Positions 7,401 through 15,944 are shown, counted from the first letter of the stretch. The stretch is 45,726 nucleotides of DNA from Clostridia bacterium (GCA_017396845.1 JAFQKQ010000015.1:1-45726), one strand, 5' to 3'. A program made the numbers and translations. The notes: a model not told the origin generated them from the sequence alone.

Positions 7401-9281
7401 ATGAAAACGCTGGTGGTTGCTGAAAAGCCATCGGTCGGCAGGGATATTGCGCGGGTGCTGGGCGCGAAGAACAAGGGCGAAGGCTGCCTGACGAGTGCGG
7501 ATTATATAGTAACCTGGGCAATCGGACATCTGATTACGCTGTCGGAGCCGGGCGAGATTGACGAAAGATACAAAAAATGGCGGATGGACGAGCTGCCGAT
7601 GCTGCCGGAAAAAATTCCGCTGAAGGTGATTTACAATACCCGTTCGCAGTTTCAAATCGTTAAAAAGCTCATGAACGATGATGAAGTGGGCGAGATTGTC
7701 TGCGCAACGGACTCCGGGCGGGAGGGCGAACTGATATTCCGCTACATATATAAAATGGCCAATTGCCGAAAAAGCGTAAAGCGACTTTGGATTTCTTCGA
7801 TGACGGACGCATCGATTCGCGCGGGATTTCAGAATATGCTGCCGGGCACGGCGTATGACGCATTGTATCTCTCCGCAAAGTGCCGAAGCGAAGCGGACTG
7901 GCTGGTGGGAATGAACGCATCAAGGGCCTTTTCATTAAAGTACAATGCGCATCTGTCCATCGGCCGCGTACAGACCCCAACGCTGGCTTTGATCGTAAAG
8001 CGCGATCAGGAGATACGCGCGTTTACGCCCGAGGATTACTATGAACTGCATGCGAATTTCGGCGATTACAAGGGTACGTGGATAGATGAAAAAACACAGA
8101 AGACGCGCATAGAATCCGAACAGAAGGCGCGGGAAATTGAAGCGCTTGTCAAGGGAAAGACAGGCGTGGTGGTAGAAAGCACGAAGGAAGAAAAGAGGAC
8201 GGCGCCCCCGAAGCTGTATGACCTTACCACCCTTCAAAGAGAGGCAAATAGAAAATTCGGCTTCAGCGCCGATAAAACGCTTTCCGTTGCGCAGGCGCTG
8301 TATGAAAGGCATAAGCTGATTACCTATCCGAGAACCGATAGCAGCTATCTTACAAATGATATGGAGAAGAAGGTGGAGGGAACGCTGAATGCCCTTCCGT
8401 CTCCGTACAAGGAGTATGTAAGCGCGATCGCGCCTGTTCAGAAGGCGAAAAGAATCTATAATGAAAAGAAGGTTTCCGATCATCACGCAATCATTCCGAC
8501 GGAAAAAAAGTATTCGCCGGATTCGCTTACAGCGGATGAGAGGAACATTTACGATCTGGTTGCAAGGCGGCTGATTGCGGCGCATTACCCTGACTACATT
8601 TATATGGCCGCCAAAATCATTACGGAAGCGGAGGGGCAGAAATTTAAATCCCTCGGAAACGTAACGATAAACGAAGGCTGGCGGAAGCTGTATCAATCGG
8701 ACAAGGATAAGGAAGAAGATATATATGAGCAGGCGCTTCCGGATGTAAAAAAGGGAGATACGAGAAAAGTGGTAAGGACGTCTGTAAAAAAACAGACGAC
8801 CAGGCCGCCCAAGGAGTATACGGATGACACGCTTCTGAAAGCTATGGAAGACGCGGGCAAGATGATCGAGGATGAAGAGCTTCGCGAGGAAATGAAGGAT
8901 GCGGGGCTTGGTACGCCCGCTACGAGAGCGCAGATGATCACAAGGCTGATTGAGGTGGGATATGTAAAAAGAAACGGGAAAAAGCTGCTCTCGACCGAAA
9001 AAGGGCAAATGCTGATTCAGGTGGTTCCGGAGGAAATAAAGAGTGCGGATACCACGGGAAAATGGGAGCGGGCGCTTTCGAGAATGTCGGCGATCACAGA
9101 TGAAAGTATCATGCCGTTTAAAGAAAAACGGTTTATGGACAGCATCCGCCGTTTCAGCGCGTATCTGGTAGACAGTGCAAAAGCGAGTACGGTGCGCGTG
9201 ATGTTTCCGAAAGAGGCGGAGATCAAGAAAAAGAAAAAAGCATCCCCAAAGGCGGGAGGCGGGAAAGCAGGGAATAAGTGA
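7401..9281 (+). CDS. topB: DNA topoisomerase III
   Basis: A type IA topoisomerase of 626 residues. The TOPRIM domain is at the N terminus (Glu8 in VAEKPSV and the acidic TDSGREGE at about 103-110). The active-site Tyr309 lies in the LITYPRTDSSYL motif. The C-terminal part has the LGTPATRA-type segment and ends in a lysine-rich tail with no zinc-finger cysteines. TopB decatenates and relaxes DNA. ATG 7401 has GGAGG at 7386-7390; an in-frame TTG one codon upstream is also possible. It sits between an esterase and an acetyltransferase with one-base spacing to the latter, and no mobile-element genes surround it. Confidence 0.95.
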   Translation: MKTLVVAEKPSVGRDIARVLGAKNKGEGCLTSADYIVTWAIGHLITLSEPGEIDERYKKWRMDELPMLPEKIPLKVIYNTRSQFQIVKKLMNDDEVGEIVCATDSGREGELIFRYIYKMANCRKSVKRLWISSMTDASIRAGFQNMLPGTAYDALYLSAKCRSEADWLVGMNASRAFSLKYNAHLSIGRVQTPTLALIVKRDQEIRAFTPEDYYELHANFGDYKGTWIDEKTQKTRIESEQKAREIEALVKGKTGVVVESTKEEKRTAPPKLYDLTTLQREANRKFGFSADKTLSVAQALYERHKLITYPRTDSSYLTNDMEKKVEGTLNALPSPYKEYVSAIAPVQKAKRIYNEKKVSDHHAIIPTEKKYSPDSLTADERNIYDLVARRLIAAHYPDYIYMAAKIITEAEGQKFKSLGNVTINEGWRKLYQSDKDKEEDIYEQALPDVKKGDTRKVVRTSVKKQTTRPPKEYTDDTLLKAMEDAGKMIEDEELREEMKDAGLGTPATRAQMITRLIEVGYVKRNGKKLLSTEKGQMLIQVVPEEIKSADTTGKWERALSRMSAITDESIMPFKEKRFMDSIRRFSAYLVDSAKASTVRVMFPKEAEIKKKKKASPKAGGGKAGNK

Positions 9282-9282
9282 T

Positions 9283-10182
9283 ATGAAGGACAGAATCCGG
9301 GAAGCCGTAAAAGCATCGGCAGAAAAGATACGCGCGTATTCCGAAGACGCAGAATTGTTTATCCGCGGTGATTGCGGGCTTCCGGATCGGGCAAAGGTGA
9401 TAGAGGTTTCCGAAAAGCTGAGAAGTCTCATGTTTCCGGGTTTCTTTTCGGATGAATTCAAAACGGGCGGCGAATATGCATACGGTTATGCGCTTACCGA
9501 TGTTGTTAAAACGCTTAAAAAGGAAATGCGGGCGGCATTCGGCTATATGGGCGGATGCCGGTCGGCGGAAGAACAGGCGGAGGAAGCCTGCCTTACGCTG
9601 ATTGAGTGCCTTCCGGATGTGCAGAGAATGCTGGTTCAGGATGTGGAGGCGGCGTTTGACGGAGATCCTGCCGCCAAGTCCCGTGCAGGCGTTGTGTTTT
9701 CGTATCCGGGTCTGCATGCAATTACCATTTACCGGCTTGCGCACGTATTGTATGAAGCTGAGGTTCCGTTTATCCCCAGAATTATGACGGAACATGCGCA
9801 CAGCGTAACGGGAATTGACATCAATGCCGGCGCAAAAATCGGAAGCTACTTTTTTATCGATCACGGAACGGGCGTAGTAATCGGCGAAACTACGGTGATT
9901 GGCGATTTTGTTAAACTGTATCAGGGCGTAACGCTCGGCGCGCTTTCCACGCGTCAGGGTCAGAAGCTTAAGGGGCTTAAACGCCACCCGACCATCGGAA
10001 ACCGGGTAACCATATATTCGGGCGCGTCGATTCTGGGCGGAGAAACCGAGATCGGGGATGACTGCGTAATTGGCGGCAACGCTTTTGTAACGAGCTCTGT
10101 TCCGCCGAGGACGAGGGTTAGCGTAAAGAGTCCGGAGCTTACATTCAGAGAAGTGAATAAGAACCTGTGGGAAAAAGCATAA
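9283..10182 (+). CDS. Serine O-acetyltransferase-like protein (EpsC/long type)
   Basis: The 299-residue protein has an all-helical N-terminal domain (about 1-165) and a left-handed beta-helix of hexapeptide repeats from residue 175. It includes the FFIDHGTGVVIGETTVIGD block and the VKLYQGVTLGALS block typical of the long serine acetyltransferases that make O-acetylserine for cysteine synthesis. The usual TGIDIHPGA motif reads TGIDINAGA, so Asn181 replaces the histidine corresponding, by eye, to E. coli CysE His158. The start lies one base after the topB stop and has only a weak ribosome binding site, suggesting translational coupling. No cysteine synthase gene is nearby. Confidence 0.85.
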   Translation: MKDRIREAVKASAEKIRAYSEDAELFIRGDCGLPDRAKVIEVSEKLRSLMFPGFFSDEFKTGGEYAYGYALTDVVKTLKKEMRAAFGYMGGCRSAEEQAEEACLTLIECLPDVQRMLVQDVEAAFDGDPAAKSRAGVVFSYPGLHAITIYRLAHVLYEAEVPFIPRIMTEHAHSVTGIDINAGAKIGSYFFIDHGTGVVIGETTVIGDFVKLYQGVTLGALSTRQGQKLKGLKRHPTIGNRVTIYSGASILGGETEIGDDCVIGGNAFVTSSVPPRTRVSVKSPELTFREVNKNLWEKA

Positions 10183-10195
10183 GGAGGAAGATGCA

Positions 10196-11314
10196 ATGGC
10201 GTCGAAGGTTTATTTTACCAACATGAGGACATACAACGCCGAAAGTCTGCCCGAGAAGATTACGAGGCTTATCAAGACAGCGGGAATCGGGGAGATCGAT
10301 TTTAAGAACAAGTTCACGGCTGTGAAGGTGCACTTCGGCGAAGCGGGAAATCTTGCATATCTTCGCCCGAACTATGCCAAGGCGGTAGTGGACGTACTTA
10401 AGGAGCTGGGTGCAAAGCCGTTTGTAACGGACTGCTCGACTTTGTATGTGGGTGCGAGAAAAAACGCGCTGGATCATCTGGATGTAGCGTATGAGCACGG
10501 ATACAATCCATTCTGCCTGGGCTGCCATGTGATTATCGCCGACGGCTTAAAGGGTACCGATGAAACGATTGTTCCTATTGAGGGCGAATTTGTCAAAAAC
10601 GCCAAGATCGGAACGGCGGTAGCGGATGCGGATATCATTATTTCGCTTTCGCATTTCAAGGGACATGAAGGAACGGGATTTGGCGGCGCGCTAAAGAATC
10701 TAGGCATGGGATGCGGATCAAGCGCGGGCAAGGCGGAGATGCACGAGAGCGAGAAGCCGGTAGTGGATAAAGATAAGTGCGTTGCCTGCGGCGTGTGCGC
10801 AAAGAACTGCGCGCACGGTGCAATTGATATAAAGGACAGGGCGTCTATTGATTACGACAAGTGCAAGGGATGCGGAAGATGCATAGGCGTATGTCCCGAG
10901 AAGGCAATGAAGCCGGGAGAGGAGAACGGCTGCGAAACACTCGCCAGAAAAGTTACGGAATATGCATGGGCGGTTGTAAAGGATAAGCCGCATTTCCATA
11001 TATCGCTGGCGATTGATATTTCGCCCTTCTGCGATTGCTACGATAATAACGATGCGCCCATTCTTCCCGATATCGGAATGTTCGCGTCCTTTGATCCCGT
11101 GGCGCTTGACAAGGCCTGCGCGGATATGTGCAACAAAGCATGCGCAATTGAAAACAGTCTGCTCGGTGAGAAGCATCACCACGATAACTGCAATTGTGGC
11201 TGCAAGGATCACTTCCATGTTCTGCATCCCGACACCAATTGGCTTTCCGCCATTGAGCAGGGCGAAAAAATCGGCCTTGGAACGCGTGAATATGAGCTGA
11301 TTGACATAGGGTAA
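10196..11314 (+). CDS. DUF362 protein with 2x[4Fe-4S] ferredoxin domain
   Basis: The 372-residue protein has a DUF362 N-terminal domain (about 1-185) with a VKVHFGE start and the HFKGHEGTGFGGALKNLGMG motif. Two classical 4Fe-4S motifs follow (Cys195/198/201/205 and Cys223/226/229/233). A second DUF362 segment follows with the DISPFCDC and FASFDPVALDKAC blocks. Such proteins are cytoplasmic redox proteins of uncertain reaction in anaerobes. A His/Cys cluster at 326-341 (HHH, CNCGC, HFH) is an extra possible metal site. AAGGAGGA lies 8 bases before the ATG, 13 bases after the acetyltransferase. Confidence 0.9.
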   Translation: MASKVYFTNMRTYNAESLPEKITRLIKTAGIGEIDFKNKFTAVKVHFGEAGNLAYLRPNYAKAVVDVLKELGAKPFVTDCSTLYVGARKNALDHLDVAYEHGYNPFCLGCHVIIADGLKGTDETIVPIEGEFVKNAKIGTAVADADIIISLSHFKGHEGTGFGGALKNLGMGCGSSAGKAEMHESEKPVVDKDKCVACGVCAKNCAHGAIDIKDRASIDYDKCKGCGRCIGVCPEKAMKPGEENGCETLARKVTEYAWAVVKDKPHFHISLAIDISPFCDCYDNNDAPILPDIGMFASFDPVALDKACADMCNKACAIENSLLGEKHHHDNCNCGCKDHFHVLHPDTNWLSAIEQGEKIGLGTREYELIDIG

Positions 11315-11350
11315 AAAATGCATATCGCCTGAAAACGGGCGTAATTGACC

Positions 11351-11365
11351 TGCGAAAATTTCGCA
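11351..11365. repeat. Perfect palindrome upstream of a strong promoter
   Basis: Arms of seven bases around a single central base (tgcgaaa / tttcgca). The -35 element of the next promoter starts 17 bases to the right, so it is placed like an activator or repressor site. No protein is assigned. Confidence 0.4.
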
Positions 11366-11381
11366 TATGCCCAAAAAAGCA

Positions 11382-11410
11382 TTGACAAACGCGGAATATA
11401 GCTGTAAAAT
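11382..11410 (+). promoter_or_regulatory. Strong sigma-A promoter for the unknown membrane protein gene
   Basis: A perfect TTGACA (11382-11387), a 17-base spacer and TAAAAT (11405-11410) lie about 80 bases before the start codon. Confidence 0.8.
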
Positions 11411-11490
11411 AACAATCAGAAAAGGTGTCGTATGCGTTGGAACGCCCAGGCTGCCGCCATCTTTACCAATTTAAGTGAGGGGATAGACTT

Positions 11491-13053
11491 ATGAAGAGCT
11501 ACGAAATCAAAATGTCCCGTTCCCGTTGGATGAACCTTCTGATCGCGATCCTCCTGATCGCCATGATCGGAATGCTCTGCTCTCCGTATTTCGTATACGG
11601 CGCTGCGAAGGAAACCTACGTACCTGTTGAAGACGGCAATCTCGCCCATCTGCAGGCCAAGTGGATCATGAGCGGCGTTGCAGCCGATCAGGACGGCTAC
11701 AAAGAGATCGAAATCACTTCCGGCAAGGACATGACTGTCCGCACCACCAACATAATCCGCGTACATCAGAACAAGGCCGACGCCGCTGCCGAAGCTGCGA
11801 AGGAAGCTTATGATGTAGTTGCTAAAGCTGCTGCGGCTGCTGAGAAGGATTCCATCACCATTAACAACAACATGGCAGTTGTTGAAGAGATGAAGAACTT
11901 CATCTTCGCCTTCGAAGGCGTTTCCGAGGAAGTTACGGCAGCTGCTCAGAAGAGCTATGACAACGCCGTGAAGCAGCAGGCCAAGGCAAGCGAGAAGGCT
12001 GCCGATGCGCTTGCATTGGTACCTGTTGTGCAGGAAAACATCAACATTGCATATGAAGGCGCTGCGCAGACCTATACTGCCGATGCGTCCTATGCTTGGG
12101 TCACCGAGACCACCGAAGCATATGAAGCAGCGATCAATGAAGTATACGGCGACGCTATCAACGCCTATATGGAAAAGCACAATTCTGAAATCCCCGCTGA
12201 CAGCAAAGAAAAGCCCGTAGATTATGCAGGCGCAGCAGAACTTTACTTCACCACCATCAGCGGCGAAGAGAAGGACAGCGTGATCTATGAAAAGCTCGCA
12301 GCCGAAAAGGAAAAGGCTGCTGCCGGCTATGAAAAGGCCAATACCACCGTTAAGGTCATTGAAGGCGCCGTAAAGGATGCAGAGAAGGCCGCTAAGGATG
12401 CAGCCAGCGCTCTTAAGAGCTTCAACAAAGAGTTTGATAAGCTGGTAGAGTCCGCTGCCGCACTGGATGCTGCGAAGGTCTTCACCGCTTCCGAGGCTGA
12501 AATCGTTCTCACCGCAATCCCGCCGGTATCCTGCACCGAATACGAGAAAACCAACGAAGAACCCGAACTCATGGAGACCGAAGGAAAGGTTTCCTATAAG
12601 GAAAAGAACGCTGCTCTTACTCTCACCTTCGCAAACGGCGAGAAGATCGATACCACTTATGCTACCAGCGTGTCCATGAATGAGCAGAAGAAACTCTCCA
12701 TCCTCGGCTATGTAGGCTTCCCCTACAACGTAGAAGACTTCTCCGCTGAGATGGCTTATAAGATCAACGGCTTCTACATCAACGACGTAGTTCTCGTACC
12801 GATCATCCTCCTCCTTCTTGCTGTTATCGGCATCGTAGTATGCTTCATCAAGAAAGACAAGATGAGCTCCGGCTTCCTGCCCGCCGCATTCGGTATCGTT
12901 GGTATCGTAGGCTATTTTACCAGCGACTTCCTGAAGCTTGGCGAAAGGTTCTGGATCCATGTAGGCGGCTACGCAGTAGTTCTGGTTGTAGCAATCCTTC
13001 ACATCTATCTTTGCGCTAAGAAGCCCGGCGCAAAGGGAAAGAAGTCCATGTAA
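11491..13053 (+). CDS. Unrecognised membrane protein with long Ala/Lys/Glu-rich extracytoplasmic coiled coil
   Basis: I do not recognise this 520-residue protein. It has a basic N terminus and one hydrophobic segment (about 14-36, uncleaved anchor or signal). An outside region follows with long Ala/Glu/Lys-rich stretches predicted as coiled coil (about 90-125 and 265-320). Three closely spaced hydrophobic segments (about 431-453, 459-480, 487-508) and a Lys-rich tail end it. Codons are strongly biased to C-ending forms (TTC, ATC, AAC, TAC), like the two transporter binding-protein genes here, suggesting high expression. It has its own consensus promoter, a GAGGGG ribosome site and a very strong terminator, so it is a single-gene unit. 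Function unknown; an envelope structural role is a guess. Confidence 0.9.
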   Translation: MKSYEIKMSRSRWMNLLIAILLIAMIGMLCSPYFVYGAAKETYVPVEDGNLAHLQAKWIMSGVAADQDGYKEIEITSGKDMTVRTTNIIRVHQNKADAAAEAAKEAYDVVAKAAAAAEKDSITINNNMAVVEEMKNFIFAFEGVSEEVTAAAQKSYDNAVKQQAKASEKAADALALVPVVQENINIAYEGAAQTYTADASYAWVTETTEAYEAAINEVYGDAINAYMEKHNSEIPADSKEKPVDYAGAAELYFTTISGEEKDSVIYEKLAAEKEKAAAGYEKANTTVKVIEGAVKDAEKAAKDAASALKSFNKEFDKLVESAAALDAAKVFTASEAEIVLTAIPPVSCTEYEKTNEEPELMETEGKVSYKEKNAALTLTFANGEKIDTTYATSVSMNEQKKLSILGYVGFPYNVEDFSAEMAYKINGFYINDVVLVPIILLLLAVIGIVVCFIKKDKMSSGFLPAAFGIVGIVGYFTSDFLKLGERFWIHVGGYAVVLVVAILHIYLCAKKPGAKGKKSM

Positions 13054-13086
13054 GAGACAGACAGTTTGATAAAAACTGAATAGCAT

Positions 13087-13124
13087 AAGAGCAGCCGCCG
13101 AAAACGAATTCGGCGGCTGCTCTT
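13087..13124 (+). terminator. Strong intrinsic terminator
   Basis: A 16-bp perfect GC-rich stem (13087-13102 with 13109-13124), a 6-base loop, and Ts at its end. It follows the unknown membrane protein gene by 33 bases. Confidence 0.9.
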
Positions 13125-13127
13125 TTA

Positions 13128-13820
13128 TGTGCGATGACAGGATGCACGATGTAAGTTTAACGTTCGAATATAAGTTAGGTTGAACGCTTGTCTTATGAAG
13201 AATAAAAAGTAAGTTTCCTTCAAGCGCTCAAACGACGCATTACGGAACGCTGTTGTTCTGAGTTTTCTTAATCCGTAATGCCTTTAAAGGTTGTCAAAAG
13301 GTTGGACTATTTGGTTTGGCTGGTTAGTGAACTTATCGCTGTATCGTATGAAGATATTCATCATAAAATGAACTTCTCTATTGATTTATAATGAAGGGGA
13401 CTGCATGAGCGGTAGAGGGAGACGTAAGGCTTTACAGCCCTTCCGAAAGCAAGAATGGGCGATCGCTGGAGCGGTGGAAGGATGAGGCGCGTACAGCGTG
13501 TTGGATGCTCTAAAGAAACAATGATTGAACATGGTTCGTATCTGCAATACACTAAAAAGAGACAGACACTTAAAGGCGCTTATATGCCGTTATTTAGCGC
13601 TGCAGTCGCTATTTAGCGCTATAAAACAGATAACGTAATGCAGGGCTATAAAAGGTAGGAACGCCTTTAATAGGGCTTCTGGGGGCTTATTGAATTGGCA
13701 TTGATGATCAATTGAATATGTATAGCCGTTTGAATTCCGCGTTTCGTAAACGTATTTCGCTCCTGATAAAAGGAAACTAAATGAAGCATGTAAGCAGGCA
13801 TAAATAAATTCATGCTAAGT
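13128..13820. other. About 700 bases without a convincing gene; inverted and direct repeats only
   Basis: No frame here has both a plausible start and family resemblance. A 10-bp inverted repeat (13237-13246 with 13272-13281) could form a hairpin. An 11-base direct repeat (13591-13601 and 13610-13620, tatttagcgct) is present. A TATAAT at 13387-13392 lacks a good -35 and precedes a more GC-rich stretch to about 13510 that might be a structured RNA. I cannot match it to 6S, tmRNA, SRP or RNase P RNA. Confidence 0.35.
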
Positions 13821-13856
13821 AAAAAATCCTCCGAAGCAAATTGCATCGGAGGATTT
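13821..13856 (-). terminator. Terminator of tRNA-Leu
   Basis: An 11-bp perfect stem (13824-13834 with 13846-13856), followed on the minus strand by a run of T (13821-13826), begins 3 bases past the tRNA 3' end. Confidence 0.85.
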
Positions 13857-13858
13857 AA

Positions 13859-13940
13859 TGCTGAAAGCGGGACTCGAACCCGCACGCTTTGTGGGCGGGA
13901 GATTTTAAGTCTCCAGTGTCTGCCATTCCACCATTTCAGC
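13859..13940 (-). tRNA. tRNA-Leu (anticodon UAA)
   Basis: The minus strand folds as a class II tRNA of 82 bases: a 7-bp acceptor stem (13934-13940 with 13860-13866) and discriminator A at 13859. The anticodon stem GGAGA/TCTCC has loop CTTAAAA, giving UAA. It has a long variable arm and a TTCGAGTC T-loop. The 3' CCA is not encoded. It lies 35 bases from the stop of the minus-strand membrane protein gene and probably shares its transcript or is read from a promoter I cannot see. Confidence 0.95.
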
Positions 13941-13975
13941 GTATCCGGCTTTGAAAGCCGGAGATAGGGGAGAGA

Positions 13976-14824
13976 TTATTTGTGGTTAGATTTGCGTACA
14001 AGGCGCTTCTTGAGGCGCTTTATGGTCATCTGGCGAATGCCGCAGGAGTAAATCGGAAGACCGATCAGAGTGGCGAGAGCGAAGAATCCGGTGATGGTGA
14101 TCGTGCGCATGAACGCCCAATCGTTTTTAGCGCTTTCAGAGAAATTGAGGAAGCCTTCCAGGTGACTGAATGCGATGTATCCGGCGACGAAAATCGCTGC
14201 GAAGAACAGATAGCCGAACAGCATAAGAATCATACCGTAGACAGTCTTGTACTTCTTGGATACAAAGTGCATTACGAAAGCGATGAACAGAGCGCAGAAG
14301 GCAACGAGCATAGAGATGGAGATTTCCATATCTTCGGTACCGACGAGCTTGGCAACAAACTTAATGTTGACCTTCTGGGTACCAAGCCGCATGACTGCCT
14401 TTACAAAGCGGTTCTTGCCTTCAAGAGAATATTCGTTAGTGCCGGTTGAGCCGCTGCTGGATTCGCCGGTGGCAGGAGCGGTCTGTTCAGGAACGATTTC
14501 GGTTTCGGTTTCCTGAACGGGTTCGGAAGTTTCGGGGGTATCTGCGTTATCTTCAGGAACGTGGGTTTCATCGGTTACAGTTGTATCATCAACCGTGGGT
14601 TCTTCTGCAGCATCGTCTTTCTTATCGGTTTTGCCGAGGAGAAGATCAATGCCGTTTTCCTTTTCAAGCGCACCGAAAATCTGCGTCATCAGAACGTCGT
14701 CAGCTTTGTCTTCATTGCAGATGTTCATGTCTGCAAGGATAAACGAATGAGCGGTGACACACAGACACAGCGCAAGGATGAAAACGATGAACGAGATCCA
14801 TTTAAAAACTCGAAGTGCTTTCAT
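13976..14824 (-). CDS. Unrecognised membrane protein with acidic Thr/Glu-rich linker
   Basis: The 282-residue protein is not one I recognise. A hydrophobic N-terminal segment (about 9-31) is followed by a short folded stretch. A low-complexity linker rich in Thr, Glu, Asp, Pro and Ser follows (about 68-130), then a compact region and three hydrophobic segments (about 171-190, 197-222, 242-262) with a strongly basic C terminus. The layout (one N-terminal segment, outside region, three C-terminal segments) matches the 520-residue protein encoded at 11491-13053, though the sequences look unrelated by eye. A consensus promoter lies about 75 bases upstream. Single gene followed by tRNA-Leu. Function unknown. 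Confidence 0.85.
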   Translation of the reverse strand: MKALRVFKWISFIVFILALCLCVTAHSFILADMNICNEDKADDVLMTQIFGALEKENGIDLLLGKTDKKDDAAEEPTVDDTTVTDETHVPEDNADTPETSEPVQETETEIVPEQTAPATGESSSGSTGTNEYSLEGKNRFVKAVMRLGTQKVNIKFVAKLVGTEDMEISISMLVAFCALFIAFVMHFVSKKYKTVYGMILMLFGYLFFAAIFVAGYIAFSHLEGFLNFSESAKNDWAFMRTITITGFFALATLIGLPIYSCGIRQMTIKRLKKRLVRKSNHK

Positions 14825-14898
14825 AATATATGTTCGACCCCTTCCGTAATCAGCGTTACCCTGAAGCTGTGAGGACTCAAGGGAAACTGCTCATTTGT

Positions 14899-14927
14899 AT
14901 TATATACGCACAAACGCCGTTCGTCAA
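14899..14927 (-). promoter_or_regulatory. Promoter for the minus-strand membrane protein gene
   Basis: On the minus strand TTGACG (14922-14927), 17 bases, TATAAT (14899-14904). The remaining gap from 14928 to about 15118 is very AT-rich and holds no gene I can support. Confidence 0.75.
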
Positions 14928-15119
14928 TAGAAATATTCAAAAATATTGAAAAATTTAAAAACAATTGACCTATCTTAGAAATAATTAGGCTGAAGTTCAA
15001 ACGTGAACCAAAAATGATTTACATTCAAAGTAAAAGTGCGAAAATATGTAAAAAATAAACAAATGAAAATATATCGATTAACATATATATCCATGCAGCT
15101 CGGGTTAATTTGGTCAATT

Positions 15120-15148
15120 GCATATTCGGATAAGAACAGGCAATACTG
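15120..15148 (+). promoter_or_regulatory. Candidate sigma-F/sigma-G type promoter for sigG
   Basis: GCATA (15120-15124) and, after 14 bases, GGCAATACTG (15139-15148) match the forespore consensus GYATA and GGNNANANTN. The spacing is slightly short against the usual 15-16. The site ends 22 bases before the sigG ATG. No sigma-A promoter is visible there. In Bacillus sigG is transcribed by sigma-F and by itself. Confidence 0.5.
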
Positions 15149-15170
15149 GAATTAACATGGAGGTGAGCGC

Positions 15171-15944
15171 ATGACGGTGAACAAGGTTGAAATATGCGGA
15201 GTGGATACATCCACGCTGCCTGTTCTGACACAGGAGAAAATGAGGGAGCTGATGAAACGGGCAAAGGACGGTGAAGCGGAAGCAAGAAGGGAATTGATAC
15301 AGGGAAATCTGCGTTTGGTGCTAAGCGTTATACAGAGATTTCAGGGCAGAGGTGAAAATCCCGATGATTTATTCCAGGTTGGGTGCATTGGCCTTATGAA
15401 AGCGCTGGACAATTTCGACCTGACGCTGAATGTTCGCCCAAGCACCTACTGCGTCCCCATGATTATCGGCGAGATCAGAAGATATCTGCGCGATAACAAC
15501 GCCATACGGGTAAGCCGTTCGATGCGGGATACGGCCTATAAGGCGCTAAGAGCGCGGGAAGAACTCACTTATAAAAACGGGAAAGAACCTGCGATCAAGG
15601 AGATCGCGATGGAAATAGAAGCATCTGAGGAAGATGTGGTCGCCGCGCTTGAGGCGATACAGGATCCCGTATCGCTGTTTGATCCCGTATATCAGGACGG
15701 AAGCGACGCGATTTTCGTCATGGATCAGGTAAAAGATGAAAAGGTGAGCGAAGAAGATTGGGTGAGAAAGCTGTCTGTACAAAATGCAATGTCCCATTTG
15801 GCGGAAAGGGAGAAGGGAATTATCGAAAGAAGATATTTTCAGGGAAAGACGCAGATGGAAGTGGCGGACGAGATCGGCATTTCACAGGCGCAGGTTTCAA
15901 GACTTGAAAAAGGCGCGCTTTTGCAGATGAGAAGATTCATTTGA
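15171..15944 (+). CDS. sigG: RNA polymerase sporulation sigma factor SigG
   Basis: The 257-residue protein matches sigma-G end to end. It opens with the characteristic NKVEICGVDTSxLPVL. Region 2 follows (GNLRLVLSVIQRF, DDLFQVGCIGLMKALDNFD, IIGEIRRYLRDN), then IRVSRSMRD. Region 4 has a C-terminal helix-turn-helix (MEVADEIGISQAQVSRLE). Sigma-G directs late forespore transcription. The GGAGGTGA site is 4 bases before ATG. In Bacillus it follows spoIIGA-sigE; neither is present here, and an unrelated divergent gene is upstream. A YlmC/YmxH-type gene and nrdR follow, a neighbourhood seen in many Clostridia. Confidence 0.97.
   Translation: MTVNKVEICGVDTSTLPVLTQEKMRELMKRAKDGEAEARRELIQGNLRLVLSVIQRFQGRGENPDDLFQVGCIGLMKALDNFDLTLNVRPSTYCVPMIIGEIRRYLRDNNAIRVSRSMRDTAYKALRAREELTYKNGKEPAIKEIAMEIEASEEDVVAALEAIQDPVSLFDPVYQDGSDAIFVMDQVKDEKVSEEDWVRKLSVQNAMSHLAEREKGIIERRYFQGKTQMEVADEIGISQAQVSRLEKGALLQMRRFI

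Noticed and set aside
7401-9281. topB as a sign of an integrated mobile element
   Set aside because: No integrase, relaxase, transfer genes, attachment repeats or change in codon use surround it.
7935-9461. A 508-codon minus-strand frame opposite topB
   Set aside because: topB is unmistakable on the plus strand and the minus frame is rich in rare residues with no start signals.
11416-13086. A 556-codon open frame on the minus strand, antisense to the unknown membrane protein gene
   Set aside because: It arises from codon bias of the plus-strand gene, has no ribosome site and runs through the strong plus-strand promoter region.
13387-13510. Possible 6S, tmRNA, SRP or RNase P RNA
   Set aside because: None of the conserved sequence marks of these RNAs could be found, so it is listed only as unexplained sequence.
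13667-13885. A 72-codon minus-strand frame beginning with MRVRVPLSA
   Set aside because: It begins inside the 3' half of tRNA-Leu, a well-known artefact of translating a T-arm, and crosses the tRNA terminator.
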